64,000 nt of DNA, taken from the NCBI GenBank assembly GCA_041082245.1, contig JBDOIE010000034.1, positions 1 through 64,000 on the forward strand, read 5' to 3'. The notes beneath the pieces are model-generated. The model was not told the DNA's origin. It was given only the letters and a program-made list of their open reading frames with translations, and did not search any database. Shown piece after piece: positions 50,096-62,662 of the stretch (positions are counted from its first letter, which is position 1; the number at the start of each line of letters is the position of its first letter). The stretch is from DAOTVY01 sp041082245 (GTDB taxonomy: Bacteria > Chloroflexota > Chloroflexia > DTKN01). The translations under genes were made by a program, and so were the position numbers.

Positions 50096-52603
50096 ATGTC
50101 TTCACCCTCCAGCGATCCGTTGGAAGAGCTGCTCCTCTCGCTTCTCAAAGACCCTGAAATTGCGCCCGGGATCGCGGCGCACCGGGTGCAAGAACCGCGG
50201 GAGGCGCGGTGGGCCGACTTCCCGACCTGGCTTCACGGAGCATTGCGCCGCGCCCTCCGGGAGCTCGGCATTCGCCAGCTGTATGCACACCAGGCCCGCG
50301 CGCTGGAGCTGGCGTTCGATGGGGCTAACCTGGTCGTGGCCACTGGGACAGCGTCGGGCAAGAGCTTCTGCTTCCACCTCCCCGTGCTCCAGACGCTGCT
50401 CGAGGCGCCCCAGGCTACCGCGCTATACCTTTTTCCCACGAAGGCACTGGCTCACGACCAGGAGGCTGTTCTCCGAACCTTGCTGCGCGCGCTTTCGATT
50501 CCGGAACACCTGGCCGCCTGCTTCGACGGAGACACCCCCGGAACCGCGCGTGTTAGGATCCGGCATGGGGCAAGGTTGCTGCTCAGCAACCCCGACATGT
50601 TGCATCGGGTCCTGTTGCCCAGGCATCCGCAATGGGCAGGCTTCTGGGCGAACCTGCGTTACGTGGTGCTCGACGAGCTGCATGCGTACCGCGGCCTCTT
50701 CGGGAGCCATGTGGCCAACGTGCTCTGGCGCCTGGAGCGCATTTGTCGCTTCTACGGAAGTCGTCCACAATTCCTCTGCGCCTCTGCGACGATCGGCAAC
50801 CCGGACGAACTCGCTCAGGCGCTGCTCCGACGGCCGGTGGCGCTCGTCGATGAGGATGGGTCGCCCAGAGGGCGCAAGCACCTGATCCTGTACAATCCCC
50901 CGCTGGTGGACACGGCGCTGGGCCTGCGCCGCAGCCTCCTCTCCGAGGCAGAACGGCTGGCACATCGTTTTCTGGAAGCCCGTGTGCCCACGGTCGTCTT
51001 CTCGCGCACGCGCCTGGGCGTGGAACTGCTCTACAGCGCTTTGTGTCGCCGGACCGCAAGGGCGCTCCGGGCGTACCGCGGCGGGTATCTTCCGGAGGTC
51101 CGACGGGAAATCGAGGTGGGGCTTCGCTCGGGAAGGGTACTTGGCGTTGTGGCCACAAACGCCCTAGAACTCGGCGTGGACATCGGGACTCTGACCGCAT
51201 GTGTGATCGCCGGCTACCCCGGATCGATCGCTTCGACCTGGCAACAAGCGGGACGGGCCGGCCGCCGCAAAGATGCCTCTGTCGTGATCCTCGTAGCAGG
51301 TCCCAGCCCGATCGACCAGTATCTGGCCAGCCATCCGGACTACTTCTTCGGTCTTTCGCCGGAACGGGCCCATATCCATGCGCACAATCCCTATCTGCTT
51401 GCAGCGCATCTTCCCTGCGCGGCCTACGAACTCGCCCTGTCCGCGGACGATCTCCTGCCGGAGGAAAGGCGGCAGGTAGTGGAGCAGCTCGTGGCAAGCG
51501 GGGAGTTGCTGGAGGATCGCGGCCGGCACTACTGGATCGGCAGCACCAGCCCGGCCGGGCGCGTCTCGCTGCGGATAGCCTCTGGGCACGCGGTGCAGAT
51601 TGTCGTGCTGCACGGGACAAAGGAGATCGTGCTGGGCCAGGTAGATCGGGCAAGCGCAGCGCGGATGGTACACGAGGGCGCAGTTTACCTGCACGAGGGA
51701 CGGGTATTTCTCGTAGAGACCCTGGACTGGGAGGGGAACCGTGCGCTCGTGCGGCCGGCAGAGCTCGACTACTATACCGTCCCGCAGATGGATGTCTCTT
51801 GGGAAGTGTTAAACGAAGAAGTGGAGCGGCCGCTCGGAGAGGGGTTCTGCTGTCGCGGGCATATCCGGGTGCGCGCGCAAACGGTGGGCTATCGCAAACT
51901 TCGGCTCTTCACCCACGAGATCGTCGGGGAAGGGCGGGTGGACCTGCCTCCGCAGGAATTCGAAACCCAGGCCTGGTGGTTGCTTCTGCCCTGGGCTGCC
52001 CAGGAGCTGCTACGGCCGAACTACGGACCCAACTGGGAAGAGCAGCGGCGTCGCGCACGGGAGCGGGACGGCTTCGCCTGCCGCGTATGCGGGATCCCAG
52101 AAGCAGCTGTTGGGCACGAGCACGATGTCCACCACATCGTGCCCTTCCGCCGGTTCGAATACCGACCCGGCGAAAACGACGCTTACCTGGAGGCCAACCG
52201 GCTCGAGAACCTGGTGACGCTTTGCCGGCGTTGCCATGCACGTGCCGATCACGGTCCGCGCGAGCAGCCCGTTCTGGCTCTCCAGGGCCTTGGCTACCTC
52301 CTGCGACAGGTCGCCACGCTCTGCCTGATGTGCGATCCTGCGGATATCGAGGTCGTGACACGGCTGCGGTATGGCCCCGAGGGTGAGCCGGTGGTCATGG
52401 TTTACGACGCATGCCCGGGCGGGGCAGGGCTGAGCCCCGCGCTGCTGGAGAATGCCGAGGAACTGATCACGGTCGCGCTGGCCCGCCTGGAAGAATGCCC
52501 GTGTGCCGCGGGATGCCCTTCCTGCGTGGGACCTGTCACGCCGGGCGAAGAACAGGCCAAGGAACGAATCGCAGAAGCGTTGCGGCACCTGCACCGGAGA
52601 TAG
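50096..52603 (+). CDS. MrfA/YprA-type DEAD-box helicase with HNH nuclease inserted in DUF1998
   Basis: This 835-residue helicase has RecA-like domain 1 (about 60-270; Walker A GTASGKS, DELH box) and domain 2 (about 300-430; GRAGRRKDAS), then a long middle region and a DUF1998-type zinc domain as in Bacillus MrfA and fungal Hrq1, which act in DNA crosslink repair. DUF1998 begins at FETQAWWLLLPW (about 622-635) and resumes at LCLMCDPAD and DACPGGAGLS (about 740-770), ending in a cysteine-rich CPCAAGCPSC. Between its halves, at about 642-720, is a complete HNH zinc-nuclease: C662-x2-C665, H679-H680 in DVHHIVPF, then ENL and C710-x2-C713-H714. No separate nuclease partner gene is adjacent. The start is an ATG at 50096; the ribosome site (GGAAGGG) is weak. 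Confidence 0.88.
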   Translation: MSSPSSDPLEELLLSLLKDPEIAPGIAAHRVQEPREARWADFPTWLHGALRRALRELGIRQLYAHQARALELAFDGANLVVATGTASGKSFCFHLPVLQTLLEAPQATALYLFPTKALAHDQEAVLRTLLRALSIPEHLAACFDGDTPGTARVRIRHGARLLLSNPDMLHRVLLPRHPQWAGFWANLRYVVLDELHAYRGLFGSHVANVLWRLERICRFYGSRPQFLCASATIGNPDELAQALLRRPVALVDEDGSPRGRKHLILYNPPLVDTALGLRRSLLSEAERLAHRFLEARVPTVVFSRTRLGVELLYSALCRRTARALRAYRGGYLPEVRREIEVGLRSGRVLGVVATNALELGVDIGTLTACVIAGYPGSIASTWQQAGRAGRRKDASVVILVAGPSPIDQYLASHPDYFFGLSPERAHIHAHNPYLLAAHLPCAAYELALSADDLLPEERRQVVEQLVASGELLEDRGRHYWIGSTSPAGRVSLRIASGHAVQIVVLHGTKEIVLGQVDRASAARMVHEGAVYLHEGRVFLVETLDWEGNRALVRPAELDYYTVPQMDVSWEVLNEEVERPLGEGFCCRGHIRVRAQTVGYRKLRLFTHEIVGEGRVDLPPQEFETQAWWLLLPWAAQELLRPNYGPNWEEQRRRARERDGFACRVCGIPEAAVGHEHDVHHIVPFRRFEYRPGENDAYLEANRLENLVTLCRRCHARADHGPREQPVLALQGLGYLLRQVATLCLMCDPADIEVVTRLRYGPEGEPVVMVYDACPGGAGLSPALLENAEELITVALARLEECPCAAGCPSCVGPVTPGEEQAKERIAEALRHLHRR

Positions 52604-52949
52604 CAGTACAGGAGCGCAGGTTCCCCGGGAATGGGAGAGGAGTCCTGAAACGACGGAAGCCCCACCGCGGCCGAGACGGCCCGAGAAAACGCGGAGGATC
52701 GCGCCGGGTCAAGGGGAATGGCGCATCGCCTCCTGGTGATTCCCACCCTCCGTCCTGCAAAGTGTCCCTGATTCCTTCGGGACAAAAGCCCCCGGGGAAA
52801 AGGGGCTCTGTACCGAATGTCGCACGGCCAGAAGACAATGCCCGTTGAGGGCACTTGTCACTGTTCGTTTTCCTCCCCTGGCGGTAGCATAAGAATGGGA
52901 AGGTCTAGCAGTGTGGTCCTCTGCGGGCTGGACAGCAGGAGGTGCAACT
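52604..52949 (+). other. 346-bp gap with small hairpins, no gene recognised
   Basis: After the helicase stop two hairpins are visible: GTCCC (52764-52768) / GGGAC (52779-52783) and AGCCCC (52787-52792) / GGGGCT (52802-52807). Neither is followed by a strong T-run. A basic open frame (Arg/Lys/Gly-rich) on the plus strand lacks a credible start. No promoter is clear for the next small gene. Confidence 0.4.
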
Positions 52950-53159
52950 GTGGAAGCGCTCGAGGAAAGGTGGTGGTTCTGTTCAGAGTGCCGGTACCTG
53001 CTCCAGGCACGGTGGGCACCCCAAGACTGCCCGGGTTGTGGCGCCAAGTGCTCCTTCGTCGACGCCACCTGCTACACGCCCGAGTGTGGAGGCCCGCGCA
53101 ACCCGGACCCGTTGATCGTGTGTGGTCCGGCTTCTCAACCGCGCCAGTGGATCCGGTAA
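52950..53159 (+). CDS. small cysteine-rich zinc-ribbon/rubredoxin-like protein
   Basis: This 69-residue protein has paired Cys motifs: WWFCSEC, then DCPGCGAKC, DATC and TPECGG. The first two are spaced as in rubredoxin or rubrerythrin-type metal knuckles, followed by another pair. It could bind one zinc or iron. The GTG at 52950 is chosen because AGGAGG at 52937-52942 is 7 bp upstream; an earlier ATG lacks one. It lies between the helicase and the end of the rrn operon on the opposite strand. Function unknown. Confidence 0.7.
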   Translation: MEALEERWWFCSECRYLLQARWAPQDCPGCGAKCSFVDATCYTPECGGPRNPDPLIVCGPASQPRQWIR

Positions 53160-53307
53160 GTGCACCGATCTCCTCTACCTGTCCTGGGCATCGAGAGACC
53201 CCGCGACCCGGCTTCCTTGTGCGTAGGTACAGGGGCCGAGCCATAACGTTCCTCTGTGCCCGAAACTCCCACTGAAGCGCTCTCTGAGCCTCGAGGCATT
53301 TCTGGAC

Positions 53308-53327
53308 AAAAAAAGGGATGCCCCTCG
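53308..53327 (-). terminator. terminator formed at the 3' end of 5S rRNA
   Basis: On the minus strand the distal arm of the long 5S terminal helix (CGAGGGGCATCCC) runs directly into seven T. The terminal helix of the rRNA itself therefore doubles as the terminator stem of the operon. Confidence 0.7.
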
Positions 53328-53446
53328 CAACGACCTACTCTCCCACACCGCTGCCAGTGCAGTACCATCGGCGCTGAAGCGTTTCACTTCCAGGTTCGGA
53401 ATGGGACTGGGTGGTTCCGCTTCGCTCCAGTCACGAGAGGCATCCC
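53315..53446 (-). rRNA. 5S rRNA with its terminal helix (approximate ends)
   Basis: The core shows typical 5S elements: AACCACCCAGTCCCATTCC, GAACCTGGAAGTGAAAC and a GGGAGAGTAGGTCG end. A helix GGGATGCCTCTCG / CGAGGGGCATCCC brackets it, giving 132 nt; the mature 5S is probably nearer 115-120 nt, starting inside this helix. Confidence 0.9.
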
Positions 53447-53470
53447 AGGCACAGCTTCTGTTGTAAAGAA

Positions 53471-53516
53471 ACCGAATAGCGTGGCGGATCTTCAATCTAG
53501 CCAGGGCTCGACGGAT

Positions 53517-53524
<8 letters not shown>
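53471..53524 (-). repeat. distal arm of the 23S processing stem
   Basis: This stretch is nearly complementary to 56558-56613, the leader just before 23S; shared blocks are ACCGAATAGCGTGG, GGATCTTCAATCT and GCCAGGGCT. The two arms bracket 23S rRNA and would pair in the transcript as an RNase III-type processing stem. Confidence 0.8.
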
Positions 53525-56557
<3,033 letters not shown>

Positions 56558-56565
<8 letters not shown>

Positions 56566-56613
56566 CCCGTCAAGCCCTGGCGAGATTGAAGATCCCAGCA
56601 CCACGCTATTCGG
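56558..56613 (-). repeat. proximal arm of the 23S processing stem
   Basis: Reads ACCGAATAGCGTGG, then GGATCTTCAATCT and GCCAGGGCT on the minus strand, nearly matching the complement of 53471-53524. See that entry. A boxA-like site lies directly upstream. Confidence 0.8.
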
Positions 56614-56625
56614 TTGTTAAGGTCC
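56614..56625 (-). promoter_or_regulatory. boxA-like element before 23S
   Basis: On the minus strand GGACCTTAACAA, which resembles the boxA antitermination motif. An identical 12-mer precedes 16S at 58774-58785. Confidence 0.6.
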
Positions 56626-56807
56626 TTGTTTGACGGTTCACCCCTGAGGAACGACCCGCTCCGCAAGCGTCAACCGTCAAACCGGCATAAGAATCGGCTT
56701 GATCACCCCTCAAGCCGATACACCAAGCGCCTTGAGTTGTGATCCCCGCTATCCCTCGATTACCCCGAACCGTGCACTTCTGCCATCGTCACCTCGAGCC
56801 CAGCCGT

Positions 56808-56836
56808 AGTATAGCGCAACCCGACAATCCTGTCAA
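56808..56836 (-). promoter_or_regulatory. internal promoter between tRNA-Ala and 23S
   Basis: On the minus strand TTGACA (56836-56831), 17 bp spacer, TATACT (56813-56808). It lies 240 bp before 23S and allows 23S-5S to be transcribed separately from 16S. Confidence 0.75.
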
Positions 56837-56850
56837 TCCGGCCGGCTCCC

Positions 56851-56926
56851 TGGTGGAGATGAGGGGACTCGAACCCCTGACCCCCTCCGTGCAAGGGAGG
56901 TGCTCTCCCAGCTGAGCTACATCCCC
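56851..56926 (-). tRNA. tRNA-Ala (anticodon TGC)
   Basis: 76 nt. Acceptor GGGGATG pairs with CATCTCC across one G-T, with discriminator A and an encoded CCA end. Anticodon loop CTTGCAC gives TGC. Typical rrn spacer tRNA. Confidence 0.97.
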
Positions 56927-56939
56927 TGACCGGTGACAG

Positions 56940-57013
56940 TGGGCGTTTCTGGACTCGAACCAGAGACCTCGATCTTATCAGGATCGCGCTCTAACCAGCT
57001 GAGCTAAACGCCC
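56940..57013 (-). tRNA. tRNA-Ile (anticodon GAT)
   Basis: 74 nt. Acceptor GGGCGTT pairs with AACGCCC, followed by discriminator A; CCA is not encoded, unlike in the adjacent tRNA-Ala. Anticodon loop CTGATAA gives GAT. Confidence 0.96.
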
Positions 57014-57025
57014 ACACTTGTTAAA

Positions 57026-57073
57026 CCGGAGGACCTTAACCTCTGAAGAGTGACAGGAAAACCGGACCAGGGG
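57026..57073 (-). repeat. distal arm of the 16S processing stem
   Basis: Nearly complementary to 58742-58789 in the 16S leader, sharing GGAGGACCTTAAC and CTGAAGAGTG blocks. The two arms flank 16S and would form an RNase III-type stem of about 45 bp with few mismatches. Confidence 0.8.
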
Positions 57074-57189
57074 CGGCTTCCTTCCAACCGCTCGCTGCGC
57101 CGGCTCCCGGGAAGCCAGCGGAGAACCGGGGTGCTGACAGCGAGGGGTTCACCTAGGAGCGCACACCCGAAGGTGTGCCGTTCTCCCTA

Positions 57190-58692
<1,503 letters not shown>

Positions 58693-58741
58693 GGAACTAC
58701 CTCAGGGAGCCTCACGGCTCCCCGCAAGGTCTTGTCGGGAA

Positions 58742-58789
58742 CCCTGGTTCCAGGTCTTCCTGCCACTCTTCAGTTGTTAAGGTCCTCCG
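58742..58789 (-). repeat. proximal arm of the 16S processing stem
   Basis: Leader arm matching the complement of 57026-57073, as described there. The boxA-like site at 58774-58785 lies within this arm, so antitermination and processing signals overlap. Confidence 0.8.
58774..58785 (-). promoter_or_regulatory. boxA-like element in the 16S leader
   Basis: On the minus strand GGACCTTAACAA, identical to the site before 23S (56614-56625). Confidence 0.6.
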
Positions 58790-58803
58790 CGCTCACCCTT
58801 ATT

Positions 58804-58832
58804 AGTATAGCACAGTCCGTCGTGGTTGTCAA
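58804..58832 (-). promoter_or_regulatory. rrn promoter, proximal
   Basis: On the minus strand TTGACA (58832-58827), 17 bp spacer, TATACT (58809-58804) with an extended TGC. Confidence 0.9.
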
Positions 58833-58861
58833 GCGCGCTGCTTCGTTACTCGCAAGCGATT

Positions 58862-58890
58862 AATATAGCACAAACCCGCCAATTTGTCAA
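58862..58890 (-). promoter_or_regulatory. rrn promoter, middle
   Basis: On the minus strand TTGACA (58890-58885), 17 bp spacer, TATATT (58867-58862) with an extended TGC. Its -35 context AATTTGTCAAAT (plus strand) is shared with the distal promoter. Confidence 0.9.
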
Positions 58891-58945
58891 ATTGCCTTCG
58901 CTCGACCCGCTACACGTCACGTGTCTATCTCTCCAGCGGGCGCGT

Positions 58946-58974
58946 AATCTACCACAACCTCGCCAATTTGTCAA
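58946..58974 (-). promoter_or_regulatory. rrn promoter, distal
   Basis: On the minus strand TTGACA (58974-58969), 17 bp spacer, TAGATT (58951-58946) with an extended TGG. The -35 box contains the TGA stop of the preceding M14-like gene. Confidence 0.8.
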
Positions 58975-60305
58975 ATCGCCCCCCTTGCGGCTTCTCCAAG
59001 CATCTCAAGCATCTCGACTCCCGCCGCAGTCGCTGCCTGTCCGACCGATCTCGCCCCCAGGTTCGCCAGGAATCCTTCCAGCCTCGCGTTCAGCTCCCGC
59101 TCGAGCGCAAACCGCAGGTCCCTCCCCTCCGGACAGCGCAGCGACACGACCAGTCGCCAAAGGACGCCAAACGGCAGCAACCGTTCGAATGCCCCAACGC
59201 ACTCTGCATCCACCACCTCCGCCACCCGCGCCGGCCGCTCCTCGCGTCCCCAGGGCAACCCGCGCCCCAAGACAAGCATTTCCTCCTGGAAGCGATCATA
59301 AGAGTCCAGCGCACGGACCCGCGCATCTTCGTGCCTCAAGAGTCCGCGCGCCCGCTCGTAGTACGCCGACCAGCATGCAAACGCTTCCTGCTCCGCGCAC
59401 CACTGCCTCTGACGCAGTTCCCCTCGCGTGCAGGGGGACGCGCGCTCGTCATCGATCCCTTCCACCGCGAAGAGCGGCAGCTCTGGGACCACGACTCCCT
59501 TCGTACCGCGTCGCAGTGCGAATTCGTACCCAGGCGCTCCACAGCTCAGAAGTCGGGCCGGATTTCCAATGCCGGCCGCGCGCAGCGCCTCCGCAATCTC
59601 ATCGAGCAGCGGGAGCCGAAAGACTCCCGCCCCGAGCTGCTCGGCAAACTCCAGCTCCGGTGTCCCCCGGTGCGTGGGAAGGCCCTGCGCGATCCACGTG
59701 CTCCGCAGCCGATCTCCCAGTTGCTCCACCTCCCCGCGCAGCAGGAGATACGCGCCACCCAGCAGCACATTGTGCCACGACACGAGCCAGGTGGGCCGGT
59801 ACTGCTCGATGCACGCGGCAAGTGCCCTCGTTTCCGGTAGTCCACCCGACCACTCCCAACCGGGCAGCTCGACCGGAAAGCTCCACTCCACCTGCTCGCC
59901 TTCGGCCGGCCGGAAATGCCCCCTCACATACCTTTCCAGATCCAGCGGACGGCCGAACCACTCCTCGTTTTCCTCCGCACCGTCCGGATCCACGCAGGGC
60001 AGAAGCACCCACCGCAGGCCCGCTAGCCGCCAGGGCTCCTCGAGCAACCGCTCGGCGAACCGCAACAAGACCGCCCCACCGAGGGGTTCGTCTGGCTGCG
60101 GGAACCCATAGGCAAGGAGCACGAGCTCCCCTTCCCCTGCCTCGACTCCCCAGAGGTCTCTCCCTTTGCGGCTCTTGCCGTAGACAAACCGCCGGAAACG
60201 CCCTGCCGAGGCCCTAATCAAACGATCGAACCCCACCAGGAGCTCGCCGGGACCGGGAAAGACAAGCGCACGGGTGTTCCCACCTGTCTCCACAGTTGCC
60301 GTCAA
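58971..60305 (-). CDS. M14 carboxypeptidase-like protein with altered zinc site
   Basis: This 444-residue protein has M14 (zinc carboxypeptidase) features: GKSRKGRDLW near the start, VDPDGAEEN, a late His in SWHN (H178) and an acidic VVVPELPLF segment (about 290) like the catalytic Glu. The first metal motif, normally H-x-x-E, reads Q70-P-D-E73, so one zinc ligand is Gln. The enzyme may be inactive or use a different metal set. No signal peptide is seen. The TTG at 60305 overlaps the TGA of the upstream acyl-CoA dehydrogenase (TTGA), so translation is likely coupled; a GTG at 60293 is an alternative. Confidence 0.7.
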   Translation of the reverse strand: MTATVETGGNTRALVFPGPGELLVGFDRLIRASAGRFRRFVYGKSRKGRDLWGVEAGEGELVLLAYGFPQPDEPLGGAVLLRFAERLLEEPWRLAGLRWVLLPCVDPDGAEENEEWFGRPLDLERYVRGHFRPAEGEQVEWSFPVELPGWEWSGGLPETRALAACIEQYRPTWLVSWHNVLLGGAYLLLRGEVEQLGDRLRSTWIAQGLPTHRGTPELEFAEQLGAGVFRLPLLDEIAEALRAAGIGNPARLLSCGAPGYEFALRRGTKGVVVPELPLFAVEGIDDERASPCTRGELRQRQWCAEQEAFACWSAYYERARGLLRHEDARVRALDSYDRFQEEMLVLGRGLPWGREERPARVAEVVDAECVGAFERLLPFGVLWRLVVSLRCPEGRDLRFALERELNARLEGFLANLGARSVGQAATAAGVEMLEMLGEAARGAI

Positions 60306-61435
60306 AGCCTACGGGCAATCATCAAGCGCTGGATCTGGTTCGTGCCCTCGTAGATCTGCAGCAGCTTGGCATCGCGCAGGTACTTTTCGACAGGATAGTC
60401 CTTCATATAGCCGTATCCGCCAAACACCTGCACCGCGTCGGTTGTCACCCGCATCGCCACGTCGCTCGCATAACACTTGGCCATCGCAGAGAGCACTTCG
60501 GCCCCCGGTTCCCCCTGTGCAAAGGCCCACGCCGCGCGCCAGGTTAGCAGGCGCGCCGTTTCCACCCCGATCGCCATATCCGCGAGCATCAGCTGCACGG
60601 CCTGGTGCCCGATGATCGGCCGGCCGAACTGCACCCGCTGGTGCGCGTAGGCCTGCGCTGCCTCCAGCGCCGCTCGTGCAACCCCCACCGCGATCGCGGC
60701 CACCCCCACACGAGCCCGTTCAAGCGTTGCCACCGCCATCCGGAAACCGTGCCCCTCGCGCCCCAGCCGGTTCTCCTCGGGGACACGCACCCCTTCGAAG
60801 ATGACCTCCCGCGTGTCCGACGCCCGCTGGCCTAACTTGCGCTCCTTCTTGCCGGTGGAAAGCCCCGGTGTCCCCGCGGGCACGATAAAGAGCGAAAGCC
60901 CCCGCGCCCCCTTCTGACGGTCGGTCGCCGCCACCACCGTGTACAGCGATGCCACACCCCCGTTCGTGATAAAGGTCTTGACCCCGTCGAGCACGTAACC
61001 CGCGCCCTCGCGGCGCGCCTGCATCGACACGGCGGCGATGTCCGACCCCGCGTTCGGCTCGGTCAGGCAGAATGCGGCAAGGTTCGGTCCGGCACAAAAG
61101 TCCGGCAGAAACCGCCGTTTCTGCTCCTCGGTCCCGAAGAGGAGGATCGGAAGGAGCGCCAAACCGTTCCCCAGCAGGCTGGTCGCGATGCCGGCACATC
61201 CGGCCGCAATCTCCTCTGCGATCAGCGCCACTTCGAACGGCCCCAGGCCGGCGCCCCCGTACTCTTCGGGAACCTCCAGGTTCATCAGACCCACGCGATG
61301 TGCTTTACGCACGATCTCCCAGGGAAACTCGCCACTTTCGTCGTACTGCGACGCGACCGGGACGATTTCCCGTTGCGCAAAGTCCCGAGCCAGCTGCCGA
61401 AATGCTTCCTGCTCCTCGCTCAGTCGAAAGTCCAC
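60302..61435 (-). CDS. acyl-CoA dehydrogenase (second of a tandem pair)
   Basis: This 377-residue flavoprotein oxidises acyl-CoA to trans-2-enoyl-CoA, passing electrons to ETF. The FAD-signature CLTEPNAGSD, an RASDTREV segment and the catalytic Glu363 in IYEGTNQIQR are intact. The GTG start at 61435 follows GGGAGG by 6 bp. It is 3 bp downstream of a paralog with the catalytic Glu at the same residue number, so the pair arose by duplication. The chain-length preference is unknown. Confidence 0.93.
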   Translation of the reverse strand: MDFRLSEEQEAFRQLARDFAQREIVPVASQYDESGEFPWEIVRKAHRVGLMNLEVPEEYGGAGLGPFEVALIAEEIAAGCAGIATSLLGNGLALLPILLFGTEEQKRRFLPDFCAGPNLAAFCLTEPNAGSDIAAVSMQARREGAGYVLDGVKTFITNGGVASLYTVVAATDRQKGARGLSLFIVPAGTPGLSTGKKERKLGQRASDTREVIFEGVRVPEENRLGREGHGFRMAVATLERARVGVAAIAVGVARAALEAAQAYAHQRVQFGRPIIGHQAVQLMLADMAIGVETARLLTWRAAWAFAQGEPGAEVLSAMAKCYASDVAMRVTTDAVQVFGGYGYMKDYPVEKYLRDAKLLQIYEGTNQIQRLMIARRL

Positions 61436-61438
61436 CGC

Positions 61439-62584
61439 TTACCTCCCCTTGAGCAGGGCGCGGGCGATGACCAGCCGCTGGATCTGGTTCGTGCCCTCGT
61501 AGATCTGCAGCAGCTTGGCATCCCGCATCAGTTTTTCGACCGGATAGTCCCGCATGTAGCCGTAGCCACCAAAAATCTGCACGGCATCTGTCGTGCAACG
61601 CATCGCGGCATCGCTCGCAAAACACTTGGCGATGGCCGATTCTTTGCTGTTGGGAAGCCCATGGTCTGCAAGCCACGCCGCCTGCCAGGTCAGCAGCCGC
61701 GAAGCTTCCACCAGCATGGCCATATCCGCCAGCATGAACTGGATCCCCTGCAGATCCGCGATCGGCTTTCCGAACTGCACCCGCCGTTGCGCGTATTCCG
61801 TGGCCAGCTCGAGCGCACGCCTCGCCACACCTGTAGCCAACGCTGCAACCCCTGCACGCGCATAGTCCAGCGTTTTCAACGCAATCGCAAAGCCGTGGCC
61901 TTCTCTCCCCAGCAGGTTGGCTCTCGGTACCCACACGTCGCGGAACTCGATCTCTGCGGTGTTCGACGCCCGCTGCCCCATCTTGTCCTCGATTTTCGTG
62001 ATCGCAATTCCAGGGGTATCGGCCGGCACCAGGAGCGCGGACATCCCACGGGCACCCCGCTCCGGATCGGTCAGCGCGAACACGGTGTAGAGCGAGGCAA
62101 TGGCGCCGTTGGAGATGAAGCATTTACGCCCGTGGATCCGGTAACCGTCGCCATCCGGTACCGCGGTCGTACGCACGTTGCTGGCATCGGACCCCGCCTC
62201 GCGCTCGGTCAGACAGAAGGCCGCCAGTGCCCGGTGCTCGCACAAGGGCCGCAGGAAGGACTGCTTCTGCTCCTCGCTCCCGAACAGCACCAGGGGAGTT
62301 GTCGCCAGGCTGTTCACCATAATGGTCGTGGTGATCCCCGCGCAGGCTGCCCCGAGCTCCTCTGTGACGATGCAGTTGTCCAGCACCCCCTTCCCCCCAC
62401 CACCGTACTCGGCCGGCACGGCCAGGTTGATCAGGCCGGCCTCGTACACGCGCTCGATGAGAAAAGCAGGATGCTCCCCCCGCCGGTCGTACTCGGCCGC
62501 GACCGGGGCGATTTCTTCCTGCGCAAATCGGCGCGCTCGCGCTTGAAGTTCCTTCTGCTCCGGGGTCAGGTCAAACGCGATCAT
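61439..62584 (-). CDS. acyl-CoA dehydrogenase (first of a tandem pair)
   Basis: This 381-residue acyl-CoA dehydrogenase has CLTEREAGSD, MGQRASNTAEI and the catalytic Glu363 in IYEGTNQIQR. It is first in the operon with its paralog and the M14-like gene. GGAGG precedes the ATG at 62584, and a promoter is at 62627-62655. No ETF, thiolase or enoyl-CoA hydratase gene is nearby in the window. It could act in fatty-acid or branched amino-acid degradation. Confidence 0.93.
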   Translation of the reverse strand: MIAFDLTPEQKELQARARRFAQEEIAPVAAEYDRRGEHPAFLIERVYEAGLINLAVPAEYGGGGKGVLDNCIVTEELGAACAGITTTIMVNSLATTPLVLFGSEEQKQSFLRPLCEHRALAAFCLTEREAGSDASNVRTTAVPDGDGYRIHGRKCFISNGAIASLYTVFALTDPERGARGMSALLVPADTPGIAITKIEDKMGQRASNTAEIEFRDVWVPRANLLGREGHGFAIALKTLDYARAGVAALATGVARRALELATEYAQRRVQFGKPIADLQGIQFMLADMAMLVEASRLLTWQAAWLADHGLPNSKESAIAKCFASDAAMRCTTDAVQIFGGYGYMRDYPVEKLMRDAKLLQIYEGTNQIQRLVIARALLKGR

Positions 62585-62626
62585 GTGGTATGCCTCCTTC
62601 GAGTGGGCCTGCCAGGGGATGGGCGG

Positions 62627-62655
62627 ATTATATCACAGGCGGAAACCGAAGGCAA
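62627..62655 (-). promoter_or_regulatory. promoter of the acyl-CoA dehydrogenase operon
   Basis: On the minus strand TTGCCT (62655-62650), 17 bp spacer, TATAAT (62632-62627) with an extended TGA. Confidence 0.75.
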
Positions 62656-62662
62656 CCGGGGC

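Noticed and set aside
52411..52848. Basic Arg/Lys-rich open frame after the helicase
   Set aside because: It overlaps the helicase in another frame and has no start codon with a ribosome site within the intergenic part.
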